Shown here: one piece after another, positions 11,451 through 21,400 of the stretch
How the letters are laid out: each line of letters begins with the position of its first letter
How positions within the stretch are numbered: position 1 is the first letter of the stretch
Source: Spodoptera frugiperda
Lineage: Eukaryota > Arthropoda > Insecta > Lepidoptera > Noctuidae
DNA: 64,000 nt
NCBI RefSeq assembly: GCF_023101765.2
Contig: NC_064225.1
Location: 8,234,001-8,298,000, forward strand
Direction: 5' to 3'
Notes under the pieces: generated by a model
Told to the model about the DNA's origin: nothing
The model's database searches: none
Seen by the model: only the letters and a program-made list of their open reading frames with translations
Translations under genes and position numbers: made by a program

Positions 11451-11609
11451 AATGAAATTAGTGTTGCAGACGCAGTGTTGCCAATGTGCATGGCTGCGTT
11501 CAGAAATTTAAGCTTTTAATCTTTAAAATTATGTGTGACGCCACGGACTAACGCCGAGACTACAACTGTTTTCCTAATCATAGAGGACAATGCAACAACA
11601 AGTATAATT
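11451..11609 (-). repeat. DIRS terminal inverted repeat (element 5' side)
   Basis: Inverted partner of 6404-6558. The matched core includes TTAGTGTTGCAGACGCAGTG and GGACTAACGCCGAGACTAC. The match stops at AATT (11606-11609), which sets the right edge of the element. Confidence 0.85.
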
Positions 11610-13166
11610 TGACATTTATACATACAAGCATCATATCATTATGAATCATTACATTTCTATGTCAACCGCTTTTCCCGGTAAATATTTATTATTTAAATAT
11701 GTTTGAAATCATTAATTCTATCTGTTGTGAATCATATCAATATCACGTAATATTATATATCATGTCAATCACATAACATTAATTATTACTTTCAAAGAGG
11801 TTCACTTCTATAGAGAAAACTTCAGCTGTGTCAAATGTTAACTTTGACGCTTCAAAGTTAACATTTTGCCTAGATTTTGTCACGATTTTGTCTATATTTA
11901 ATTACTTTTTAGAGATAAACAAACAGCTCTATCGAGGCTCGGCTAGTTTATTACAGGATGTTTTTGGTGGGTTAGGTATGACTAACAAAATCATTAATAA
12001 GTAATTATCCCAACTACAAATTATACTATTTTATATTCGAAGTAATATTTTTCCGTAAAACATACCTAATATCGTTAATTTCCGACGAATGTGGAAAACC
12101 CTGCTATTAATTTCGCCACACCATCCTCAAACATTCATATTTATTTTTCAACAATGATTGACTTTATCAATGAGAAAACCGATACTTCATAAATACGCGT
12201 GACTTGAAACATTGAATTGCCACTAATGTTCATTGAAATAGGAAATGTATTTTTATGTGCACTAGATTGAAATTAATTTATTTTTGGCTATAACTTGATC
12301 TACCATTGATAGTTTTACATTTTTAATTCTTTGATTGACAACTTTAAATGCAAACGAATAAAGTTGATAATAAGTACAGCATATTTGGCCACGGTGACTC
12401 ATTCAAAGGGTTTTCTGTTCTATTCATAGTGCAGACAATTCAACTGAAATTGGACAGTTGCCGTATGTCTACTGTCTAACGAAATAACGTTTATTTGGTT
12501 GTTTGACGAAGAAGACTTTTTTTAATGAAAAAAAAAATCCAATGGCGCGAAGAATCAAGATAGAAAAAAAAGCTTATAATCAATAAGCCACGGATGGTTC
12601 TTGCCAATTTTTTTGTAATCTATTTTTAATTAAAGTCTTAACAAAATTGTAAACATCCAGGGGACACTTCAGTACGCAATGCAGCAAACAATAAAAATCT
12701 GAGGTGACTAATACAAGAAAACTCGACTATAGATACGGCTGAAAGGAAGAAAGCTCATTGAGAGTATACAAACCGCATTACACGCGGAAAAGAGAAAGAA
12801 ACACATTTTCATACATTGAAGCGAGACAGGGCATTATAGACTAGGATATAAAGTGAGATAGAAATATTTTAACAGGTTAAATGATAAGGACAGAGCATGA
12901 TGAGTCAGGGTTAGGAATTTTTCAGGATAATAGTGGGTGAGTCATAGATTTCGCGGTAGTAAGTGAAACAAACAAACGTATGGGTTTAATGAATGAGGGA
13001 TACGTGTGTGATAGTGTGACAGGGTTCCATTAAGGACTATGATAGCGGGGGAACTGATTGGTTTATACAACCTCGTTTGGTACATAGTTATATTTCAGTT
13101 AATTGGTGAGATTTATTACAATGGGTTTAATTATTCAAATTGAAAGTTTCTTTCTAAGTCACATAG
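11610..13166. other. Intron sequence, no gene seen
   Basis: AT-rich part of the ETFBKMT intron. The only structure noted is the short reverse-complement match near 12888-12907 to the repeat near 1851. Confidence 0.35.
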
Positions 13167-13257
13167 CTTTACTGCCAGACAGATTGACGGATAATTCAAT
13201 TTGACGTTTCAAAAGTGCCTAATTTAGGATTAATTGAAATAAATGCTTTGACTTTAA
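13167..13257 (+). repeat. Non-LTR 3' end with TTTGAC tail, second copy
   Basis: TGCCAGACAGATTGACGG, AATTTGACGTTTCAAAAGTG, CCTAATTTAGGATTAATTG and GCTTTGACTTT run in the same order as at 51542-51740 (minus). It is 5'-truncated. Confidence 0.65.
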
Positions 13258-13290
13258 GGTTCAATTGTGTGGAAGAATAACAATGGGGAT

Positions 13291-13574
13291 GTCAAGGGTG
13301 GGAGAGCTATCTTCGGCACAAATGGGCCGGCTCGACCGGAGTGATACCACGGCCTCACAGAAGACCGACGTGATACAACGCTCGCGTTGTGTTTCGTTGT
13401 TTGAGTGAGGTTACCGAAAGCCCTATTAGCCCCCTTTCCAGTCTTCTCAATCCGTAATTCCCCAACAACCCTTAAATTTCTAACCCGCGAAAGTCCAGCA
13501 ACGCACTTGTAACGTCTCTGGTGTTTCGGGTGTCCATAGGCGGTGGCGATTGCTTACTATCAGACAGAAAAATA
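13291..13574 (+). repeat. Interspersed repeat, family B
   Basis: Starts at GGGTGGGAGAGCTATCTTC and passes through GGCCGGCTCGACCGGAGTGA, AAGACCGACGTGATACAACG, CAACGCACTTGTAACG and TGTCCATAGGCGGTGGCGAT. It then ends near the polypyrimidine-free CTTACTATCAG. Other copies are at 14768-15003 (-), 39509-39751 (+), 41457-41770 (+) and a split copy at 41191-41277 / 42001-42130 (-). Well-preserved copies end in poly-A, so this is a retroposed family. Confidence 0.75.
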
Positions 13575-14767
13575 ATATATACATTTCTGAAAAAATAAAA
13601 CAACTAATGACTTCGATTAGGTACAAATACTTTTATGTAAAATCTCAAACTATTTAAGTCATAAGTCTCTTATCTACATAATTATTATATCTTCTGTTCG
13701 TCAAATCCACTTACGACTAGTTCATCAACTTACGAACGAGTCACAATTAGTTAGAATTACTTATTTATAAATACATTTCACATGTAAACCTGCTCATTGT
13801 CAGGCTATTCTTAGGTTTCGATCTCAAGTGCACTTTATATCATTGTAACTTACGTAGATCAAACAATTAAATCTTTTGTTTGAACTAAAAAAAACTTGAT
13901 AGTCTAAAAAAATAGTAAAATTAAATTATTTATTCGTATTAAAACTTTTTACATTCTTAAATCACAAGATACTGGCAGATTGACGTAAAATTTTTGAGAG
14001 ATGCCATTTAAAAACATAATAAAAAGAAATGTTTTATGGCATCCAAGTTTTTTTGACGCCGAATGGCCAGTGACTCATTTCACACCAAAAAGTCTTAATT
14101 CATATTTTTTATTTACTCAACCTCATTAATTATTCATTTATTTTATTTCATTTCATATTCAATACCAGTTTTCCGCATACAGCTTTCGCATGTAATTTAG
14201 AAGATTTCTCTCGATCAGATCGCTTTCCTGTAGGATTTATTAAGATAAAAAGTACTAGTGATGCCTCATCACTACAAACGTTTTTTTAATAGATGATTCA
14301 AGAGGAAGTTTTATATGTATAATACATGCATAATATATCACCATTGCACCCATACGAAGCTGGGGCGGGTCGCTTATGAAAAATAAGAAAACCTAATCAA
14401 TGCAAACAAACAAACAATTAGATAATTTCCCCTATATATCAACTAGTTTAAGACATGTGCAAGCATGTTACCGCTGCCGGCATTATTAGGAACGTGCGAG
14501 CCGATGACTAAGCTCTGATAACATCTACATATTACTGTATCTGTCTGATTACACACGTTATCACTTTATATCACTACCTTTCGGATGAGTGTGTTTGGTG
14601 CAGTTCCGTTGTTACAAGATTAATATTGTCATGTTTGAGGAAAATCATTTGTGAAAATTGCTAAAGTCTAGAACTTTAGAAGTTTCATTCTTAGAAACTT
14701 TTATTGTCCTTTTTAGAAGTTATCTTCTTTTTATTGTATAAACCGGTAAACTAGCTGACGGATCACA
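13575..14767. other. Intron sequence, nothing recognised
   Basis: AT-rich part of the ETFBKMT intron. No ORF, tandem array or inverted repeat that I can support. Confidence 0.35.
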
Positions 14768-15003
14768 CCAGAAGCGTTAGAAATGCGTGACCAGCCTTTT
14801 GGGGGATAGTAATTTAAGGGTGATTGAGGAATCGGGAATTAGGAAGATTGGGAATTATAAGGAGCTAATTGGGCCTCTGGTAACCTCACTCATAACGAAA
14901 CACAATGCAAACGTTGATTCACGTCGGGTTTCTGTGATGCCGTGGTATCACTTCGGTCGAGCCAGCTATTCGTGGCAAAACATGATTCTCCCACACTTAC
15001 TAG
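14768..15003 (-). repeat. Family B repeat, diverged
   Basis: Reverse complement of the family B order, from GAAGCGTTAGAAATGCGTGA through CTCTGGTAACCTCACTC to ATGATTCTCCCACACTTAC. Many substitutions. The 74-residue ORF in it is incidental. Confidence 0.7.
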
Positions 15004-15516
15004 ATGACTAGTTTACTATTTCATACCAGTTCATGTAAAATAGAGTAACTACTCTCATCACTATTAGGGCAAAGTTCTCTACAATATAAGAGTGCAAGAT
15101 GTAACAACAAGCACTTCAAACGGCCCTAACTTAGTTAGAACTTTCACACTAATTAATCACAAAACCAATGAGCTGTACTTAATTAACAGAACACTAATTA
15201 AACGTCCTTAGTAATGACATAACATAACAGATAATACAATACAATACAAACATAACATAACCGATGTAGTAACGCAACGATTAAACTAAACTGACTCATT
15301 ACCGCATAACGTTTGTCATACCGTAGTACACGCGATGACTGTATCAAATATTGTTGCCATAACAAACTGTGCTTGAAGACAGCAGCTCAAACTATACCAA
15401 TGTACCAATATTTGTATTGTATTTACAACCTTATCTATCTGATATAAAGTCGAAAATTCAATGGAGTTGAAAGGAGTAGGTTGATGTGCTACTGTCTGTA
15501 GATTTTACAAGATGAT

Positions 15517-15741
15517 TCAACCCTCTGGGCCGGGGCTCGCCTCGCCGCGCCCCAGCCGGGGTGAATCACAGCGGGTCGCGCCCTTGAACCGCGCGGTCAC
15601 GTCCTTCACCCGCACTGGGGCATGTTCGCGAATGAACTGCGCAAGGTCTTTACCTCCAGACAGGGCGAGCTGAAGAAAATGTTCAGTTGTTGCTAAGTGA
15701 TTGTGTTTTAAGCCATGTGGTGACAGCAGATTAGTATGCAT
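15517..15741 (-). other. Unassigned GC-rich ORF, probably element-derived
   Basis: A 74-residue minus-strand reading frame with ALSGGKDLAQFIREHAP and VRVKDVTARFKGATR. It is markedly more GC-rich than its surroundings, which suggests either an imported sequence or an exon. I do not recognise a family. It is followed on the minus strand by GGGTTGAATCATCTTGTAAAA, and preceded by GACACCCGTGGGAGTGAGTA near 15770-15795, which I recall as common lepidopteran repeat sequence. I therefore favour a mobile-element origin. A splice donor-like GGTAAAGAC interrupts it near 15650, but no partner exon is visible. Confidence 0.3.
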
Positions 15742-16673
15742 TTGACACTATCCCTAGTATTTATCTCTACTCACTCCCACGGGTGTCGTAAAAGTCGACT
15801 AAGGGACTGCACAATTGACAGAGCAGGCAGCAGTGTTCTCTGATAAACCTGAATATATTAAATTGCAATCTCTACCTAGACCTTAATTTGCCTGCTAAGT
15901 ATTATTAGATTATGGGAAACGATCTTTTACGTAGTGAAGGGCTAGATTCCAACAGAGGACTGTCACGGACTGCTGATGTAGATGTGGATTTTTCAAGGGG
16001 ACTTACTTACTCTTAAATTCAATTCCGATCGATCGATATTAATATTGTGTAATTTCGTACGTTTGAGTTGCAACACTATTGCACGCGCCCATTGCATCCG
16101 TATTGCGTGGATATTGAATAATATTGAGTTTGACTTTATTCTACTACTCTACTCTATTCGACTATATTCCGAATTCAGAATGCAATTTTAACAGCTACGA
16201 TTGGGGTTGTACAGTTTTGAAATTGAATAATTTTTGAGATTTTTTTGGAAGAGTGGACGTATGTTAATTTCGTAGTAATTGGCGTTCCATTGTCTCTGTC
16301 TACCCCCATGGGAGACTAGCGTGCAGTTATGTATGTATATATTTTTTGGATTGAAATTGCATTGACATTGAGATTGGTTTCAAGAGTAAACGCCAATATC
16401 TTTTTGCACATCTTTTCAAGTTATATCAGGAGCCAAGCCCCTCTACTCAAAATAAATAAGTAAACATACATTCTGGAATTACCAATCTAGGATACCTATC
16501 TGTTATGATAAAATATCTCTCTCTCTTACACATCTGACCTTTCAGTGTCGCCGAGATAAAACATGGCGGCAAAACAAGCTACTTATCTTGTTGTTATAGT
16601 ACTTTAATTTATCTAGGTACGTAATAAAGACCTAAGTCTAACCCTAGCAAATTATTTTTCTTCTCCTCTAATA

Positions 16674-16850
16674 ATATCTTGATTAATTTCGTTGCGGGAT
16701 CCAAGACAGTCATTCATGTCCCTGAGACGCGCCGGACTTCAATGTTCCGGTGTTTTCATGTTTGTATCTACTGTAGATCCTGGCTTACAGGAGTTGCAGC
16801 AGTGTGGGAGGGTGTGGCGGTCTTATCCGATCAAAAAAAAATAACCCTAG
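16674..16850 (-). repeat. Family C repeat
   Basis: Reverse complement of the order at 4040-4282: TTCGTTGCGGGATCCAAGAC, ATTCATGTCCCTGAGACG, TTCCGGTGTTTTCATG and TCCTGGCTTACAGGAGTTGC. It is closer to the 38104 copy than to the 4040 copy. Confidence 0.65.
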
Positions 16851-17711
16851 CGAAGGATAAACGATGAATTCAATATAATCGGGTCAAGATACATTGATAC
16901 CTATCTGTGTCAAAAGATAGAAAGAATTGGTCGTTTTGATATAAACAGAGATAAGTATGTATTACCTATATTCTGTTTACATTGCGCAACAATCAGATGT
17001 TGATAAAGAAACAAATACTTTAAAAGCAATTTAGAAAATTCCATTAAAAAGTCGTTTACCAAAACTGTAGTGTTAATTAAACATTTTAAATGCATTGTTT
17101 TCTAGACATTTTCTTACTATAATTATTGTAATTAGTAAACGAACTAAATTATATTTGTTTGTTTGTTTTGTTTGTCATTAATATGTTGCTAATAGTAGTT
17201 TATTTTGCAGTATCTAAGACATAAAAGTATCTATTGGAAAATAAACTATTACAATATGCAAATAGAACTAAATCTCGTTTGAAAACGATCAACTTTCGTG
17301 GAAGCAATAACAACCGATCCCTGGAAGAAAAACATTTGTGAAATTCCGAGAAACTGCAGTGTTGTCGGCAACATGTCTGTTTTCCTAGAACCACCCCTAG
17401 GGGGCGCTGGGCGGCGACTTTCCAGTTTCACCCCCTCTTGGGGAGGATTCTCAGTATAACTGGATTAGACTGAGCGCTGAAATGTTAATGTTTTCTAGGA
17501 ATATCCAGTTCAGGACAGCTGAGCTGGAGCCATGCCAGAGTTTCTTGTGATACGCCTACGTTTATGTGGAATCCCCTCAGTCAGCTGGTACTAATGTACT
17601 AATGTTCGAGTGTACAGTTCTTGTTATGTCTTTTGTATTGGCATTTCATGTGAAATGTAAAAACGACTTGTATTTTCTTTAGGCGGAAAATTGACAACAT
17701 TATTTCTTTTA
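16851..17711. other. Intron sequence, nothing recognised
   Basis: AT-rich part of the ETFBKMT intron. A GC-richer patch at about 17390-17450 (CCCCTAGGGGGCGCTGGGCG) has no ORF or partner I can identify. Confidence 0.3.
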
Positions 17712-17757
17712 CTAGCCTTTGTCAGCGGCTTCGCCCGCGTTCTCGTGGAATAATAAT
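17712..17757 (-). mobile_element. Helitron 3' terminus remnant
   Basis: On the minus strand the sequence reads GCGGGCGAAGCCGC (a small hairpin), then TGACAAAGG and CTAG followed by T. This is the hairpin-plus-CTAG|T end of a Helitron. The rest of the element is missing. R1-type LINE sequence begins immediately to the right. Confidence 0.6.
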
Positions 17758-18207
17758 ATCCTACACCTACGCGAGGACCGTCCTGAGGACACAGTGGAAC
17801 ATACGGTGGCGCTGTGCCCTGCATGGGCTGAGCACCGCCGTGTCCTCAGGGATGTAGTCGGCGACGGCGACCTCTCGCGTCCGGCATTGGTACAAGCCAT
17901 GGTGCGGAGCGAGGGGGACTGGGATGCCGTCTCCTCCTTCTGCGAAGCAGTCATGCTAGCTAAGGAGGAGGCGGGGCGCGTGAGAGAACGAACCTCCTCA
18001 CGCCCCAGCCGTCGCGAGAGACACTCCGGGCGTCGGGGATCGCGTGACGATCTCCGGCCACCGTAAGTGCGGGCCTGCGGACGGCGAGCAAGGGTAGTTC
18101 GCCGCCCGACCAGAACCAGACCCGTGCGTGCGGCGCGTTGCGTTCCGCGCGCGCCTCAAAGAGCCATCAGACCACCACAGATGGGGCCCAGTAGGGCTGA
18201 TGCCTAA
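17758..18207 (+). pseudogene. R1-clade LINE, 5'-truncated ORF2 C-terminus and 3' UTR
   Basis: The reading frame ending at 18066 carries LREDRPEDTVEHTVALCPAW, then VGDGDLSRPALVQAMVRSE, DWDAVSSFCEAVMLAKEE and a basic RERTSSRPSRRERHSGRRGS tail. The pattern ED...HT...CP.W, followed by a D.D-L......M, W..V..FCE....KE..R.R stretch, is the C-terminal cysteine/histidine region of R1-like non-LTR retrotransposon reverse transcriptase proteins. The RT domain itself is missing, as expected for a dead-on-arrival copy. The GC-rich 3' UTR runs without a poly-A into family S sequence at 18208. Confidence 0.75.
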
Positions 18208-18376
18208 TCCGGAGCTGCGGACAACCTAGCGGGTTTACCGGGGCTCCGGCTCGAAAGGCAGGAGAAGGAACGGGGTGGTTTTTAGTCAGTAAGAGTCTGA
18301 CACTCCCTCTCGCCGCGCCCAAGGCGAGAAAAGTCATTGGATGATTTTCCCCCCTCAAAAAAAAAAAAAAAAAAAT
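18208..18376 (+). repeat. Family S repeat with long poly-A
   Basis: Full order from TCCGGAGCTGCGGACAACC to CCCTCAAAAAAA, with a poly-A of about 18. It directly follows the R1-type 3' UTR. The 110-residue minus ORF here, containing LLLTKNHPVPSPAFRAGAPV, is a repeat artefact. Confidence 0.8.
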
Positions 18377-19317
18377 AAACATCAAAATCCGTTTAGTAAT
18401 TTCAGCGTGATTGACTGACAAATGATTTCTGGAACTTTTGATTGAATATTGTATGAGTGTCTTTCTAGAAAACGTCCACAGCGATGCGATATTAGACACT
18501 TCCTTGTTTTTTTCTAAGAATAATTGAATTTAACATTTCCAGTTTTGTCTAACGAACCTATTTCTGGTTTCAAAGAACCTGAGAGGTGTGCATCATTAGT
18601 ATCGCAATGTAAGCTCGATAATTGTTAAAAACTTGCTAAATGTTTCCGCGAACTGTTGGCGATCTAGTTTGGTTACTAGTTTGATTGACACTTACAACAA
18701 TAGTAAACTATATCTACGTCGGAATGCGGCCATATTGCGATAACATTGAAGCTCCTACAACTGATACAAACACTATCTTTGTATTGTTTTATTGCAGTCA
18801 TTTGGCGCCAATTATCACTAGCCTTTAGATAGGTGCGTTTACCCCAATAGTTTGTGATAATAGTTGTAAACAATAGTGTATTATTTAGTTATTTGTAAAG
18901 AAAAATAGATTGTTAATACAAAGTGCAAGGTAAAATTGGTCTTGAGGGTTTGTACTTTGGACTTTAACACTTTTTAATGTACTTAGGTATAACTTTAAAG
19001 CATTTTAATCATTTCATGAAATACTTCTACTGGATTAGATTAAATTAAAATCCATGATATTACTGTCTTTAATAAGATTTTTTTATTGAAATAAGGCCTA
19101 CATCTTTATTTTACCTAAGGGATGTTAACGCCATCTAGTATTCGAACTTAGTATATTATATAGATTGACAGATTAACAATGTAGTTTACAGCATGCAGCA
19201 TAGTGACTGTCTTAGTAGTAGTGCAAAAATATAATAGATGGCGTTGTATTCACAAAAAAATACTATCAGTGCTCTTCCAATGTTTAATTAACACTTTTTT
19301 ATTTGTTTTGATCACAG
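18377..19317. other. Intron end preceding ETFBKMT exon 2
   Basis: AT-rich, no ORF. It ends in the polypyrimidine tract and ATCACAG acceptor at 19311-19317. Confidence 0.5.
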
Positions 19318-19448
19318 ATTCATTTTAGACAATGCTGATCAGTTCAAGAATCGTACAATTCTGGACGTAGGCTGCGGATGTGGAGCGGGAAGTATCGCTG
19401 CTGCAAAAGTCGGGGCGAAACGAGTGGTAGCCAACGATATTGATCATT
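19318..19448 (+). CDS. ETFBKMT: ETFBKMT, exon with SAM-binding motif I
   Basis: Flanked by an ATCACAG acceptor and GTAAGT donor. It encodes FILDNADQFKNRTILDVGCG followed by CGAGSIAAAKVGAKRVVANDIDH. LDVGCGCGAG is the class I methyltransferase motif I that binds S-adenosylmethionine. ANDID is the acidic motif II after the second strand, identical in pattern to the ANDID of vertebrate ETFBKMT. The split codons match exactly on both sides. The 18.4-kb intron before it is enlarged by mobile elements. Confidence 0.95.
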
Positions 19449-19556
19449 GTAAGTTTTAAATAATCTTATAAAGTATCCAATGTCCATTAAATAAAAAATA
19501 TTACAAAGTTATTAAAAAGAATGGTAGAATAATTTCACATCCAAACGCAAAAAGTT

Positions 19557-19628
19557 TGGAGATGCCGGGGATCGAACCCGGGGCCTTTCACATGCAAAGC
19601 GAACGCTCTACCACTGAGCTACATCCCC
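19557..19628 (-). tRNA. tRNA-Ala (anticodon UGC)
   Basis: A complete 72-nt cloverleaf. The acceptor GGGGATG pairs with CATCTCC and includes the G3-U70 wobble pair, the main identity element of alanine tRNA. The D arm is GCTC/GAGC. The anticodon stem TTCGC/GTGAA holds the loop TTTGCAT, giving anticodon TGC. The T arm is CCGGG-TTCGATC-CCCGG, and the discriminator is A. The A box (TAGCTCAGTGG) and B box (GGTTCGATCCC) are intact. A T5 Pol III terminator lies just downstream on the minus strand (A-run at 19549-19553). No intron and no encoded CCA, as expected in a eukaryote. It lies in the 219-bp intron between ETFBKMT exons, antisense to the gene. It looks functional. Confidence 0.97.
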
Positions 19629-19667
19629 GCTTGATGTTATTGACAAAATTACTGTTCGGTTTCACAG

Positions 19668-19858
19668 TTGCTGTTACTGCTACGAAAATAAATGCTGGAT
19701 TGAATGACGTCACTATTGAAACTAGTACAAATGATTTGATCGGCGCCCGCTGTGAAGAATTTGATACGATATTGATTGGCGATATGTTTTATAATGAAGA
19801 ATTCGCCAGTCTACTGTTTGAATGGCTGCTGAGACTGTCCACTAAAGATGGGAAAACG
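19668..19858 (+). CDS. ETFBKMT: ETFBKMT, exon with catalytic-strand motif
   Basis: TTTCACAG acceptor and GTAAGG donor. It encodes AVTATKINAGLNDV, TIETSTNDLIG, then FDTILIGDMFYNEEFASLLF and EWLLRLSTKDGKT. ILIGDMFY matches the post-motif (L.VLGDMFYD) of ETFBKMT, which lies near the substrate-lysine site. The 5' split codon (T|TT, Phe) joins correctly to the previous exon, and the 3' end is in phase 0. A longer reading from 19556 through the tRNA is an artefact. Confidence 0.95.
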
Positions 19859-20151
19859 GTAAGGAATATTTACATACATACATACATATCCTCACGCCTG
19901 TCTCCCATGGGGGTAGGCAGAGACAATGGAACGGAATATTTACATAAAGTATTATACATACTAACCTAGTAGTATTGCAAAAAAGTCGTAGAAAAAAACT
20001 ATAATAATTAATTTAGAAAAAAACTGTTGAAATGAAAAAAAACTTTTTTAAGCTCCCATACAAGTGAAACGGGGCGTAAGTTATTGTGTGTGTTGAATAG
20101 GTCTTTTGATAGACCCGGTCATGTTATAATTGTTGTAATAAGTAGTTAAAA

Positions 20152-20277
20152 ACTATGTCCCACGCCTAAGAGCCTATTGCTATACACTACGCGCTACTAA
20201 GACATTTTCTAAAACCATAAAATTGTACTTTGCCTTTGCCTGACTCGGGAACCGAACTAGAGTACCGACCGATGACG
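20152..20277 (-). repeat. Family T SINE, degenerate
   Basis: Minus-strand order: CGGTTCCCGAGTCAGGCAAA, AAAGTACAATTTTATGGTTT, CTTAGTAGCGCGTAGTG, AGGCTCTTAGGCGTGGG. It is recognisable only by alignment to the 352-627 copy. It sits in the last ETFBKMT intron. Confidence 0.5.
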
Positions 20278-20394
20278 TTACATCACAAGTTACGGCAAAT
20301 CTCTCTTCTGCATAGGAGGACTGTCACAGGACCATGCAGGTCACTGATGATGTTTGTTCCGTTGGCCTAAATCGTCCCTGCTACTTTATTCCAG

Positions 20395-20541
20395 GTGCTA
20401 ATCGGTGACCCAGGCCGTCACGGGCTGACTACAGCCCGACGCCAACAGATGTCGCTAGCGGCGCGCTACGACCTGCCCGCACACATTTGTATGGAAAACC
20501 ACGGCTTCACACACGCTGATGTCTGGACGCTTAATAAATGA
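20395..20541 (+). CDS. ETFBKMT: ETFBKMT, terminal coding exon
   Basis: TTCCAG acceptor, then VLIGDPGRHGLTTARRQQMS, LAARYDLPAHICMENHGFTH, ADVWTLNK and TGA. VLIGDPGR and the final DVWTL..K correspond to VLIGDPGR and TVWGF.P at the end of the vertebrate enzyme. The protein has family-typical length downstream of the YWPGGQ block. The AATAAA at 20533-20538 overlaps the end of the coding sequence and may serve as the polyadenylation signal. Confidence 0.95.
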   Translation: MLIGDPGRHGLTTARRQQMSLAARYDLPAHICMENHGFTHADVWTLNK

Positions 20542-20929
20542 TACTTACTTCAGAAATACTGTCTTTTTATTTATAAGAGATCTGCCTTACCTGATCTTAA
20601 ACCTTCGCCTGCTAAGCATGAGGATAATGGCAAACCTATTTTTTGGCCTTTGTTCAACTGATGATAATGATGTTGAAGTACCAATTGCAGAAATATAATA
20701 TGTATACAATGGGTAATGGTACCACAGTACAAGAAATATACCACCATTTTAAAATACCTAAATATTATTTTCAACTTCTCTTTCTTTGCAACTATGCTGG
20801 TGGATTTTAAATAAGAATGGCTATTCCCCACAAATATCGAATAAAATTGAGATACCACGAACTATGTCGATTTTAATCCTATGTGGATTGAGCAAGTGTA
20901 ATTATTATTAATCAAACCTACTCCATGTG

Positions 20930-20990
20930 AGAAGAGGCCTTTGGTCAGCAGTGGCCACTTATAGGCTGTTGATGTGATGCGTACCGAATG
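20930..20990 (+). repeat. RTE-like LINE 3' tail
   Basis: GAGAAGAGGCCTTTGGTCAG and CAGTGGCCACTTATAGGCTG followed by TTGATGTGATG. This is the 3' terminal sequence of an RTE-like family with a GATGAT-type tail. An inverted relative is at 44432-44520. The limits on the 5' side are unclear. Confidence 0.55.
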
Positions 20991-21168
20991 AGTGACTGTG
21001 TGATATACATCTCAATAAACAAACGGATCGTGTATTTCTGCTATGTGGTTTCGATAAGGCGCTAAAACATGAACATTTTCGTTGAGAACGATACTAAGCA
21101 AATTCCACAATTAGTAACTTGACTAATTATTATATTTTAGTATAATTATCAGGTAATAGGGAAGGAAA

Positions 21169-21310
21169 CCGGAGCTGTGTTCTGCCTGTGCCTAGCGGGT
21201 TTACCGGGGCTCCTGCTCCAAAAGCAAGAGTAGGAACGGGGTGGTTTTTAGTCAGTAACAGTTTGAGATTCCCTCTAGCCTCACCCAAGGCGGAGAAGTC
21301 ATTGGATTGG
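21169..21310 (+). repeat. Family S repeat, diverged
   Basis: Begins at CCGGAGCTGTG and keeps CCTAGCGGGTTTACCGGGGC, GTAGGAACGGGGTGG and GAAGTCATTGG. The poly-A is lost. The 63-residue minus ORF over it is incidental. Confidence 0.75.
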
Positions 21311-21400
21311 TCACAGTACAAACATTACTATTTGCGTTGTATTTGTAGCAATTGATTTTCCTTTAGACTCTAAACTATTCTAAAGTTTAGAGTACCTATA

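Larger units (their letters stand above)
6354..11609 (-). mobile_element. DIRS-type tyrosine-recombinase retroelement, decayed
   Basis: A 5.26-kb element on the minus strand. It has long inverted terminal repeats (6404-6558 against 11451-11609), an internal complementary region (6641-6768), a gag-like region (9797-10206), an RT with YLDD (9130-9141), a connecting block after RT (8390-8434) and a tyrosine recombinase piece with HxxR (about 6969-7300). In element orientation the order is ITR, gag, RT/RNase H, YR, ICR, ITR, which is the defining architecture of DIRS1-like elements. Frameshifts and stops interrupt every domain. It lies in the ETFBKMT intron, antisense to the gene. No target duplication is expected for this class and none is claimed. 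Confidence 0.85.

Noticed and set aside
18167..18499. 110-codon minus-strand ORF, and similar at 21130-21321
   Set aside because: Antisense readings of the family S repeat. The shared phrase TKNHPVP.(L/P)AF.AGAPVNPLG comes from the repeat and not from a protein gene.
19318..20541. METTL5-type RNA methyltransferase
   Set aside because: Motif I fits either, but YWPGGQ, ANDID, GDMFY and VLIGDPGR together match ETFBKMT and not METTL5.
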